A DNA stretch of 64,000 bases from assembly GCA_016169945.1 (NCBI GenBank), contig JADLSH010000344.1, positions 682,001 to 746,000 on the forward strand. The letters are read 5' to 3'. Below the pieces are notes generated by a model that saw only the letters and a list, made by a program, of their open reading frames with translations, searched no databases and was not told the origin of the DNA. The DNA is from Trachythela sp. YZ-2020. Its lineage: Eukaryota; Cnidaria; Anthozoa; Malacalcyonacea; Clavulariidae. The translations under genes and the position numbers were made by a program. Shown here in pieces: positions 33,593 to 44,276 of this stretch. Every line of letters starts with the position of its first letter. The first letter of the stretch is position 1.

Positions 33593-34030
33593 GAAATGCG
33601 CATGCGTCGTTCAATTAAAATTCCAATGGTGAGGGCCTCCACATAATGCGCAGAAAAGATGCGCAGAACGGACTTGACTTCCCCTTTAAATATCCTTTAT
33701 CTTTGATTGAGTATTTACATGCATGTATTCTTTTCTGTCATTCTGTGAATATTGAACTGATAGGCATGAACATCATTTTCCCTTGATCATCACACCATTT
33801 GCCTTTGCATACCAATATACAGTACCATACCATAACATGCATCCAATCTCCACACCCTCGTGCGATGTGACAGTTCACAATGATGATAATTCCCTCGTGA
33901 CCATGTTCCAATATCTTGCCTAAAAATTAACACAGAGAAATAAATTGAAATTTACTGTCCTATGACAATCATTCATTTTTCAAAAAAATTCTTAGTGACA
34001 TATAATTATAAAGCTAGAAAAGGATAAAAT

Positions 34031-35229
34031 TCAACTGACTTTCAAAATTTCCAATTCTGAATTGACACCATGTTGTTTTTGTCGAGTTTGCATGTCCTTT
34101 TCGAACAGCTCTATTTCCTAAAATAGAAATTTGATCAATTTTGGACCATCTGGTATATAACAACTATATTCAAATGGAATCCAATCCAAAGCAAACATAC
34201 TTCTTTCAATTTATTGTTTCTGTTTCTTGCCATTTCCAAATCCTTTACAAGTCGTTTCACTTTATTTTCGTGATTTAAAAGCCGGATTTTATGTCTGCTC
34301 AACAACTCCTCTCGTTCTGCTAATCTGAAAAAAAACAAAGTTAAAAAGTGTTTTGAAGTAGCATGGGTGAACATTACACCTTATTCTGTGTCTAAGTCAG
34401 GCAATTTTATTAACCCTGGTGAAGAGCCTAGATCCACCTTGCTGATTAATGGTTAACTAAGCAATAAACTAAAGTATACAAGGGGCTAATAGTATGCGGC
34501 ATCTTTTAACCAACGCATATTTGCAGTTTCATCTTGGTAATTGACTATGATACTCTAGTTTTATATTGAGCTCAACAAGGCAAAAACAAAAGTGAATTAA
34601 GTCGGAGGTGCTGGGGCTACCAACCCACAATTCTCAAATTATAATAAATTCTTCCCCCAAAAATGATGCTAATATCATTGCAATATGTACAACCCAGATT
34701 TCTTCAGGCATAGGTAGGTCAACCAGCTGTTAAATATATACCAGAGTGAGAATTATTCTTTTCATTATATGTGGTAGTCAAAATGTCAAATTGGTCATGT
34801 GGTGGCAAATAGATGTAATATTCTTGTATCAACATTTCTGAAGTTAACCACCATCTGCTGTTCCTTACCAATACCCCCACTGTTTTGAATATTTCACAAC
34901 TTTAGAAAATTAATTTTCAAACAATCCAGAGACTTTTCATGAAAATGAATTTCAATGGAGAAACGGTTTGGAAATTTTGCCATGAAACTCTATATTTAAT
35001 CTAGGTTTACTGTAAAAAGCTTTCAAAATAACTGGCCCTAAATGATTTCACGAATATATACTGTATAAAAAAGTGTATATTTATACGCTATGTAGATTTT
35101 AAGATTCAAAATCTGTAATGGTAGATAATTTTGCGTATATACAACACACTATAATTATTAATATTCAACTTACATGTCTTCGTGTCTTTGATTTAGTTCA
35201 ATTTCTTTTCTTAGCCATTTCATTTCCAT
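34031..35229 (-). CDS. small coiled-coil protein, unrecognised
   Basis: Exons 35174-35229, 34201-34324 and 34031-34117 join in consistent phase (AT+A, then phase 0) to an 88-residue protein, MEMKWLRKEIELNQRHED..., ending LEILKVS. Nearly every residue is Glu, Lys, Arg, Leu, Asn or Gln in heptad-like order (KVKRLVKDLEMARNRNNKLK), so it is one long coiled-coil. GCC-ATG-G is a strong start context. It is divergent from LSM7 with about 147 bases between the start codons. I do not recognise the family; a centrosomal or ciliary coiled-coil protein is possible but unsupported. Confidence 0.65.
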
Positions 35230-35376
35230 GGCAAACGAAAATTTTAAATCGAAAGTTTTTGTTTACGTTTGTGCGTCACTTTCGTCACGAGTTTGACCGG
35301 CAAGGAAGGCAAGGTCATCTCTCAAGGTCACCGTGCATGATGGAGGACTAAGTTCTAATCTTTCCAAAAATCCAAT
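35230..35376. promoter_or_regulatory. shared divergent promoter region
   Basis: The 147 bases between the ATGs of the coiled-coil gene and LSM7 must hold the 5' ends and promoters of both. No TATA box was seen. The arrangement suggests a bidirectional promoter. Confidence 0.5.
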
Positions 35377-37004
35377 ATGGCGACGGTAAGCGCGTTTTTA
35401 GCACGTTTTGCAAATCTTGAACAATTTTGTACAAAATCATTTGGAAATTCGTGAGAATTCCTGAGGCCACACATATAATTTATATAATTATTAGCTGATT
35501 GTATGAGTTTATATGTTATTTCTAAAATAGGGAGGGGATAAGAAGAAGAAAGAAAGTATTTTTGATTTATCAAAATTTTTGGATAAGCCAATTCGTGTGA
35601 AGTTCCAAGGCGGACGAGAAGGTATAATTATGATGAAATAATACTGAGACTGTCTAATATTATCCTGGTTTAAAATATACTAGAAATGAATCATCCATCA
35701 AGATGCATTGTTAATAGTCTGGCCTGATGCCCCGTCCCGATCCTCCACACTGGCAGTGACACCAATACCTGGGGCCGGTTGTACGAAGGCCGTTTATCTT
35801 AAACGGTGGATAAGCCAAAATTAAAAAACACTTTCACACATTTGGTGAATGACTGAATTTAAATCTTATGCCCTTAATATGTAGTTGCAAATATAATTGT
35901 TCTATTCAAGTTGAAATATTTTAGCTTGGTTGTTCGATGACTGTATAGACTTGATCTATTTTTTCGAGTTATCCACCGTTTAAGCTAAACGGGCTTCGTA
36001 CAACCGCCCCCAGAAGTGTAACTTCATAGGGCTTTCGTGTCCTCAAATTTCCCAAAATGTACACGTTGTGCACACGCCATCATGCTTGCTTGTAAGATGG
36101 CGACGCTTGATAGTGTCAGCACGAACAACTTTTCTATCAGTGTTTTGCATTTTCTCGCGGCCTTTTCTGCCATTTTAGTAGTAATTTGTTTAACTAATTT
36201 CACATACATTGCAAGGGCGATGGTTTTTTCATTTCATTTTTTCATGCATCAAGGCATTAGGTCAAAGGGCATGGAAGCAATGACGTAGTAACAAATGACG
36301 AATTATCACGTCATGCACACGCCATCACAACTTGCTAGTAAGATGGCGACCGTGGGACGAGTTTTTTACAGAAGATAGACATCTGTCCATACTTAATCTG
36401 TGGTGACACTGACAATTCAAAAGCTACCTGTTTCATGTGTTCCATATATTTTCACTATGAGTGTTCATAAAAATTTTGATTTGATACAACTATATTTCTG
36501 CTTGAGTTGAGTTTTGAAAAGTATTTTTGCTGATGTCAACATTATTTTCAAAGGGTTTTAAAACCATGTTATACATACAATTTAGTTTAATATGACCTGA
36601 AAAAGAATTTAAACATTCTGGCTAAAACTTGCTGTTATTTTAACATTTAATTTTTGGCCACCATGTTAGATGACAAAATTGTGCCAATATATAAGCACTG
36701 CTTCTAATGTTCTCTTTCAGCAACTGGTGTATTAAAAGGATTTGACCCTTTGCTTAACCTTGTGTTGGATGGGACAACTGAATATTTAAGAGGTAAAGAC
36801 TAAAAAATATATAAGATTGTATATCACACAATTCAATGTTTTAACATTTGACATTGTTTTTTTATAGATCCTGATGATCCATTTAAATTATCAGATGATA
36901 CTCGACCACTAGGACTGGTTGTCTGTCGAGGAACATCTGTCGTGCTTGTGTGTCCCGTGGACGGCATGGAAGCAATTGCTAATCCATTTTTACAACAAGA
37001 ATAA
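35377..37004 (+). CDS. LSM7: U6 snRNA-associated Sm-like protein LSm7
   Basis: Exons 35377-35385, 35531-35621, 36721-36792 and 36868-37004 give 102 residues (human LSm7 has 103). The product starts MATGGDKKKKESIFDLSKFL and contains the Sm1 part IRVKFQGGREATGVLKGFDP, LLNLVLDGT, and the Sm2 part LGLVVCRGTSVVLV ending DGMEAIANPF. LSm7 is one of seven subunits of the LSm2-8 ring that binds the U6 snRNA 3' end in nuclear splicing and of the LSm1-7 ring in cytoplasmic mRNA decay. The first exon has only three codons. All splice sites are GT-AG. A MITE sits in intron 2. Confidence 0.96.
35769..36013. mobile_element. MITE in LSM7 intron 2
   Basis: About 45-bp imperfect inverted ends, CTGGGGCCGGTTGTACGAAG on the left and the inverse at the right, further in ACGGTGGATAA. 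The target duplication is not clear. Confidence 0.7.
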
Positions 37005-37703
37005 CAAACAAATTGTTTGAAAACTGAATGAGAGGCATTCAAACATTTAAAAATGTTTGAACATTGGGTGAAAAAGGATTCACTAGCTGTTGTGTGTATC
37101 AATACTAAATTAGTCTAAAACCTCACTATAGACCGAAGTATTAGAGTTAGAAAAAACTTTTAAAATCTGATGTTCAATACTGCTTTTTTCTTGCAATTCA
37201 TGATTTGCTAGCTGTTATGTGTATAAAGGATTAACTAGCTGTTGTGTGTATCAAGAATGAAGTATTACAGTCAGAAAAAAACTATTAAAATCATGTGATC
37301 AATACAGCTTTTTTCTTGCAATAGAGGTTAATACTATATATTAAAGTTATATAATAACATCCGTATGATATAAATCAATTATTGTAAATATTTTTGTTAT
37401 ATCTGGTCGGATCGATTCTCCTCTTGACGTATGTGATTTACTGGATTTGTGGACAAGAGTAAGGCTATTGTCTCTTTACCTGGCGAAAAGTGTAGTTGTT
37501 ATAAAGATGTGCTGTGCCAAAGAGAGGATGATAACAAGTGTGTATTAGCAGATATTTAACGGAAAACTGTCGTAGTCGTTCTCGTAGCCGTTGTCAAATC
37601 TAAAGTTCCCTATTGTTGTGAACAACCCCGGAACAACTTTTGGTAATTTACCGTGACACAAAGCTCAACATTGAGTTTGGGGAGGCATCACTCCACTCAC
37701 CCA

Positions 37704-37767
37704 GCCAGCAGAGCCAATTTTACTTCGCTCGCTCACAAGCGAGCGAAGTAAAATAGGCTCTGCTGGC
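37704..37767. repeat. 64-bp near-perfect hairpin
   Basis: GCCAGCAGAGCC then TTTTACTTCGCTCGCTC is repeated inverted around a 4-base loop. Probably a minimal foldback transposon. The rest of 37005-38671 holds LSM7 3' flank, this hairpin and a SINE, and no gene that I could see. Confidence 0.75.
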
Positions 37768-37789
37768 AGGGTGCACTCCACTATATATA

Positions 37790-37985
37790 CACGAATTTGC
37801 GGTTAATGCTCAGCAACTAGACTCCGTAACTCAGTTGGTTTATAGAGCGCCGCACCGGAATCGCAGGACCGCAGGTTCGATTCCTGCCAGAGGGCCTAAA
37901 GTTGCATTTTTCGCAACTGCTCCTGGCTAGGTCTAAATTAAAAATGTATATAAATTTTCGTTCGAATATTCCATCCACAAAACAC
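37790..37985 (+). mobile_element. tRNA-derived SINE
   Basis: Leader GGTTAATGCTCAGCAACT, tRNA-like head with AACTCAGTTGG and a perfect T-arm (GCAGGTTCGATTCCTGC), then TTTTTCGCAACTGCTCCTGG and TTCGTTCGAATATTCCATCC. Same family as 23411-23738 and 43396-43700. Confidence 0.8.
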
Positions 37986-38671
37986 CTTCTACCACTAGGA
38001 GTATTGTGTTATGAACGATCTTGCGCAATATTTATACGAATCAAAGATGTGTAGATTTTATAATAATCTCTCATCAAATACAACACAAACTTAATTACAC
38101 TTTTATTGCCAGTCATTAACTGACTAATAATATCGATAAAAGCTAGGAGATTGAACAATCATGCAAGTCTCATTACATAATACAAATAACTTCTATTTAG
38201 AAGTACAATAACTACAAATAACTGATTCTGTCTCATTATTGCATGGTTAAATTTACTGATTTTAGATCCCGTGGCCCAGGGTGGCAATGCGAAGATGACG
38301 GCAAATGACGTGTCTGCTGACTACACAACAGTACAATGTACTGCCAGAAATACTGTACAACTAGTGTATACTTTATAATTGGTCGTACAAAATCTATTTT
38401 TACCATATTTAGTACTATTATTAGAGCCTTTACAGTGTTACCCCTAATGCACTGTACTGTGATTATCTCTTTTCATTCAGGGTGATTAGCTATGTCTTAA
38501 CAATGACGTTTTACAGGCATTTTGCCTCTTCTAATGTTTGTTCTTCTAATTACCTACATAATCACCAAATTAACCCCCTGCTCAGGGCTTCGATTATTCT
38601 TTAGTGATAGACTATAGTCACAACTCACAACGCTAAGTTCTTCTGAATTTAAGCGCGAAGCCATCTTGAAA

Positions 38672-41600
38672 ATGAATAGTATTAGGTTTCCTAAACGCCG
38701 TGGGCTGAGTGGCGGAAGTGCGGAGTTCGAAGAAGTGATTAAATGTCTTGAAATTGAAAATAAAGTTGTTTTTAAAAGACGGAATGAACAAGCGAAAGAG
38801 AGTACAGCATCAATTGACGGATCTCAAGAGGAATATCCCGACGTTTCGTCGGGTATAAAACAAGCGAGTGAAACTGCGGTCGAACAATCTTCATACGATA
38901 AAAGTAAATCAACAGGACGAAAAGGCCAGGCTAACCAATTCCGCTTGTTAAAGCGACGAGATCATCTTATTCGCACACAAGGATGGATCATACAAAACGA
39001 ACAACGCTATCACAAGCGTGGCAATTCCATTCCAGATTGTCTTTTGTCCTCGCTGAAAGATTTATCAACGGAGAGCAACAAAACCACCCCAAGCCGTAAA
39101 GTACGGTCGAATTCTACGCCCAGTATATCTAGGGAAAAATTCAATGGCAATGGTCTTCGGTTGAAAAAAGAAAAGTCGAGAACGAGGAGAAATTCTACAA
39201 ATAAAATATTCTCTGAAAGCCAGCCAAAGAGTGAAGTTGGTAAAGTGTATTCCAATAAATCCAGCACACCGAACGAAAATCTTCACGGAACGAAGTCTTT
39301 AGTTTCTCTGTCCAATGGGGACGAACTATCCGAAGGAACTAACCATACACTAGGGTACTGTAACAGTTCAACACGAAATCGACGAGCAAGCCTACCCTCT
39401 TATGTAAATACTCATCGTGGGTCAGCTGTATCTCCAAGAAGTCCGACGGAGAAAATCAATAGCAAATCAAATCTTGCTGAAACAGATATGAATGGCAAGG
39501 AATTGCCTCAGGTGAGCGATATTAACGAACCAACTAATTATAACTATGTATGTATAAGTTTAGACTAGCTTCCTCCGAATTTACCTCATGGCCTGCATTG
39601 GTCACCGTGCCTGGATTTAGAAAGTCGGTCAAAAAAAGTTACATGACCGCTCCCATATGCTTCGGGTTTTGACAGGCATCGCCGCTAAAACTTATTTTGC
39701 TCGCAATCAAATTCTGCCGCGTCTAAGGGCGATGGCTGCGGCGAGCCGGGTTTCTATTTATTTTCTTGTGAGTCGGTGTTTTTGTGTGTATGAGCAGGGG
39801 GGCACTGGGTGCATGCGCCCCCCTATTTTTTTTCAAATTGGAAAAAGTGCCCCTTTTCTGAAATGAAAGTGCTCTATTTTCTAGTCTGAAAGTGTCCCTT
39901 TCCAATCAATGGGCAAAATCCAGGTACATTACTCTGGAACTGGCGTTGCAGAGACATTAGAAATCCAAATTTTTCTTGGGGCATATCCCGTCGGACCCCC
40001 CTACAATGCTTGTTCCTTACATTGTACCATCAGGATAATTTTGAGCCTCCAAAAAGATGATGCTTAGATGTGTACTTAGATAGATGCCCCTTTTTCGCGG
40101 TGCCCCCCCCCTCCCCCTCCTATTTTTTTAGATGCTTCCTCAGTCTCTGGATATATGGACATTCTATTTCACTTGCCACTTTGATATGGTCGCGAAAGTA
40201 ATTTCTTTCCCTAATTTGAATACAGTATATATTTTACGGACATTCGTGCATGATGTAAATAGGTAATTTTAAGGATCCCTTACCAGGAATTACATGCAAA
40301 AACTGTTACTGATTGTAATATGCCGCTCATACCTAATTTTAGTGTGCAGTGATAACCAATCTGTGCAGTGATAAAGAGTTAAAATGTGCAGTGATAATAT
40401 TTGTTGCGATAAATTCTTAACTAATAGATACCCACTAAATGTCCTATGGAGCGTGATTCGGTTAAGAAATTTTTGTCATGGATTGTTCTTAATAACTGGT
40501 TTCCATACAGTGAGCTCTATATATATATATATCTGGAGTGAGAACTTATGTCCAAAAAAGGAAAGAAGCCAAAGAAATTGACGTCCAGTGCTAATCCTTT
40601 CATTTGTTTCTTCGACCGCGCGGTTGGAAGCGCGCGGGCGAGGTGCCGAAATTTCGTGTTTTTACCCGATAATGTTTACAACGATATGATTTATTATGAA
40701 CTAATAACTTGATTTAGCGATGCGATCTGTAGTATAAAACTGGAATTAGCTAGAAAAATGGTATGAAAACTGTTATGACTCATGAGTGACGTCACCAAAT
40801 CATCGCTTTCTTATTGGCCTTGGCCTTGGCTTTCCTTGATTGTCAAGTTCGCCTATCAGATATATATATATAGCTCATATTTCATATGGTCGTTCGTAAA
40901 ACGTGTCGTAAACGTGTCGTAAACGTGTCGTAACTGTCGTGGAGATAGGCTTGCAGTCTTTAGTGGACAAACACCAGGCTTTAGTGGACAGGCATGGTTA
41001 TATTTTCAGTCAACCTAAAAGGCTAAGTCTAATCTAAACATAGGTCAAAGAAAATCTTCGAAAAAAATGTTAACATTCTAATTTATTTATTTATTTATTT
41101 ATTTATTAAGCTTTGCCAAATATACACGTATAGTTACATCTTATATTACATCATGATTTAGACAAACAATACACACCAAACTCAAATGGCAGGGTATACG
41201 CTACAGCTTTCGCCAATTACAGCGGCCCTTTAGTCTTTACATTTGGCCCTTTAGTCTTTACAGCGGCCCTTTAGTCTTTCATGACTTGGATGAAGAGAAG
41301 TAATGAGACTTATTATTACACGACAGACATGACTCCATGTTTCGTGGATTCTGAATCGTAAAACAATTGTTGTGCTGAACTATAATACTCTCGTAAGTCG
41401 TTTTAAATGCATTGAAAGTGGCGTCTCTTTTGTTCAGTTTTTTTTTGGCATATTCCTTCCACACTCTCGTTGTCAGAAGAGAAAAGGACTTCTGGATGTC
41501 ACAGTCTTTGCATTTTGTTGTTGTAAACAGCATGCAGATCGGATCATCTGATCTTCCTCCCCGGGTTCTGTCTTGTATTTGGCAACTCTGCGTTTGGTAT

Positions 41601-42357
41601 CTCATCAACCATGAATACGACATTTGAGAAAATCAATCAAATCAATAAATGCCAATAGCACAGAGGAATGATATCTAATGACCATATCGACATAATTTAA
41701 ATAACAAAATAACGATAAGGTTATTTTAAAATATCAATTAGCGATGCGGATAAAATAACGATATATCCTTGCGGCCCCCTATGACGTCATTGTATACTGA
41801 TGATTGCGCTCCTCCCTTCACGGGAAGGGGGACGAACGGCCTGTATATTACTACCTCGATTACTACTCAGACTAGCCTGCGTGGCAGGCGTTCTATTGTG
41901 GGGGAGGGATAGAACGCCTGCCACGCAGGCTATACTCAGACAGGCTAGGCTTTACGATCTCGGCTCCCCAGTATCACGTTTCATTTTGAATGAGTCCTAA
42001 TTCTGACCGTTAAATTTCTTGTTTCAGAGACGCAGTTCTGGTCCAGAAACCTACACTTCTTCAGTCATGAAAGATACATCAAGTTCTCGACCTAATTACC
42101 CAAGAATAAGAAAATTTAGCCTGCCTGCTTCTAAAACGTCTGAGAAATTTCCTAGAATTACGCAAACCACTCGCGATAAACAATGTTCCAGCAGTGAAAA
42201 TGATATTTACATATATTCCGAGATTCCCGAAGATCTTGGAAAAGATATAAGTTTAGAATATGTGCTTCGTCTGTGGGATGTGAGGCTCCCTAAACAGCTA
42301 AAAAATGATTTGAAACAAGAGTTGGCACATAGCCGAAATATAGTGACCTGCGATTAA
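38672..42357 (+). CDS. basic, Ser-rich protein of unknown function
   Basis: Exon 1 38672-39511 and exon 2 42028-42357 join in phase 0 (CAG/GTGAGC donor, TTTCAG acceptor), giving 389 residues. It starts MNSIRFPKRRGLSGG; the middle is Lys/Arg/Ser/Asn-rich and probably disordered (KLRLKKEKSRTRR-type runs, RRASLPSY, RKFSLPAS resembling basophilic kinase sites). The C-terminus is more ordered, ISLEYVLRLWDVRLPKQLKN. No known domain was recognised. The in-frame length of both exons and clean splice signals support a real gene. The intron holds several repeats. Confidence 0.7.
40888..40960. repeat. CGTAAACGTGT tandem repeat, foldback remnant
   Basis: Three to four copies of TCGTAAACGTG followed by GTCGTGGAGATAGGCTT, which also occurs in the foldback at 58422-58545. 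It is a rearranged fragment of that family in the intron of the 38672 gene. Confidence 0.55.
41083..41108. repeat. ATTT microsatellite
   Basis: Six or more ATTT units. Confidence 0.9.
41873..41932. mobile_element. 60-bp foldback with 9-bp duplication
   Basis: Ends TAGCCTGCGTGGCAGGCGTT and the perfect inverse around an 11-base loop. TACTCAGAC occurs directly on both sides (41864-41872, 41933-41941). A 9-bp duplication suits Mutator-like elements. It is about as small as an inverted-repeat transposon can be. Confidence 0.8.
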
Positions 42358-42988
42358 ATTCGGCTGTATTCGCAGGATAGAAGTAGAAGTCTTGTTTAGA
42401 CGAGACTGGGACGATTTAAGGGTGGAATAAAAATCGAAATCATATAATCTGCACTGATGAATCTTTCTTGATAGGTAACGAGTGATGATCAAAGGTATAA
42501 TTATGGTATATTTGTGTGGTGTTTGATGACGGGTTATATTAAAATCTTCACACTTCGATTCGTAACGTAATCCAGATTAACATGCAACAAATATTATGCC
42601 TATGTATTATATATTACATCCTAGTGATATTACATCTCTCATGTTGCGGGCAAATGAAGCATTTGCATAATCATTGTCAATGACAAGCATGTCAATTCTG
42701 GAATCTGGATGGGCACAACAGACCGTGCGGTGAATGACAGACAACTAGAAGTCATCATTAACGATCATGAACTGACATACAGGTTTCGTCTTTCGGTTAA
42801 TTTAATTTCGATGTTAGAAAAAAAGTACGTCTCTTCCAATTACATTTTCTTTCCATAATTGTGTGCTGTGAATGCAGACTAGTCCCTCCCTAGTCTTTTT
42901 TATTATATTTGTGAAATTCTAAATTAAACACTACTGCACTAATATCTCGAACGTGCGGTGCCAGTGTGGGTAGAGTGTATAGCAAAGA

Positions 42989-43106
42989 TGTAAAACTACC
43001 TGAAAAATACAATAAGAACTTCGACGTTTCGACCTACTAACTTCCAGACGAAGGGCCTTCGCTCGAAACGTCGAAGTTCTTATTGTATTTTTCAGGTAGT
43101 TTTACA
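42989..43106. mobile_element. foldback element, TGTAAAACTACC ends
   Basis: About 45-bp perfect arms from TGTAAAACTACCTGAAAAAT, inner end CTTCGACGTTTCG, around a short centre. Part of a diverged copy appears near 50640-50685 (TTGAAACGTCGTATTTTTAT). No gene was seen between 42358 and 44276. Confidence 0.75.
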
Positions 43107-43257
43107 CAACAGTCAACCGCCGAACTACTGCACTAAGTCTAAGAAAAGAGTTTAGGTTCTAAGGGGCCAACCATTTGACTTTTTGAGAGGAGGTGCATGC
43201 TTTTGTATAGCCAACAAGTTTTTTCAAATGGACACTTGATGCTTATGACCAGCCATA

Positions 43258-43405
43258 TTTTTATAAGAAAAAACATACTCTGAATATTACCATCTTGTAA
43301 ACCCACTTACCCAAGATACGAGTTATTGAAAACAAGACACAAAATTCAACTCTAAATATATTTAGGTTTGACAATGACTATAGTCTATATAGTTATATTC
43401 AGAGT
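43258..43405. mobile_element. TIR element, ACATACTC..GAATATTAC family
   Basis: AACATACTCTGAATATTACC at the left and an inverse TTCAGAGTA at the right, with AACAAGACACA inside, as in 59682-59853. Confidence 0.55.
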
Positions 43406-43705
43406 AACTTTTTTCGCAACTGCTCCTGGCTAGGTCTAAAAAAATGTATATAAATTTTCGTTCGAATATTCCATCCACAAACACCATCAACTATTATTCC
43501 CATCGAACGAGATGCCGAGAAAAATCTTAGTATTTACCCATATACTGGCATACCTCCCACATATATATACACAACTTTGTGGTTAATGCTCAGCAACTGG
43601 ACTCTACAGCAGCCTGCATATTAATGAGAACACTTAGAGGCCTAGGAACTAGGCTGCTCAGTTGGTTAGAGCGCTGCACCGGAATTAGAATATTCCATCA
43701 ACAAA
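43406..43705 (+). mobile_element. SINE body followed by a second truncated SINE
   Basis: 43406-43545 has the 3' body (CGCAACTGCTCCTGGCTAGG, CGTTCGAATATTCCATCC) without head; 43565-43705 has leader and head (GCTCAGTTGGTTAGAGCGCT) but stops at CCGGAATTAG and jumps to the tail ATATTCCATC. Both belong to the family at 37790. Confidence 0.65.
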
Positions 43706-44276
43706 ACACCTTCTACTAAAAAAACAGTGTATCTCCTGCAATTTCTGTGAGGAGTCTCAGTGGCTCAAAGGCAAGAGTAATATGACTATATAAGTGTCTG
43801 AAGTTACTCACTGTTAAAGTGATTGTCAAGTGATTTTTGAATATTTTCTACCTTGCTTTTACAAATAAGTATTCACAATTTCTTTCGTTTAAATTGTTAA
43901 AAATAATTATGTACAAAGATTGAGTTTTCAAAACTCAATTGAAGATTGAGTATTTACTACCGTTTACCGGTGGTAGAAAAGTGCTTTTATTAATCCCTGA
44001 CAGTATGTTTGTCTTATATTTCCTGAAATTGTCTGTTGGTAAAGGATTCAGCCATATTTTGTTGATTGCATATGACGATATGTACGAATGATACTTTCTG
44101 CCTAAATCAGTAAATGGCACTCCCTGTCCAAAGCATTATATTTTTCCATGACTGTATAGACTTGCTGGACAAAGGTCAGGTAGGAAAGTTGCTAAATATC
44201 ACCCATAAGAATATCATTAACATTTAAATGAATGTGTACAAATTAATTATCATCCTAAATTATTCCATTGTGTATA

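Larger units (their letters stand above)
30074..33685. mobile_element. 3.6-kb TTAA-flanked DNA transposon
   Basis: Inverted ends of 28 bp (30074-30101 and 33658-33685, 27 of 28 matching; AG.GGAAGTCAAGTCCGTTC) abut TTAA on both sides (30070-30073, 33686-33689). TTCTGCGCAT is repeated inside each end. TTAA targets are used by Kolobok and piggyBac elements. No intact transposase was recognised. Cargo is a decayed Cys-rich/P2X7-C-like gene (+) and a minus-strand exon beginning near the right end. A CAATTGAAACCCC-family element (32621-32994) is nested inside. Confidence 0.85.
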
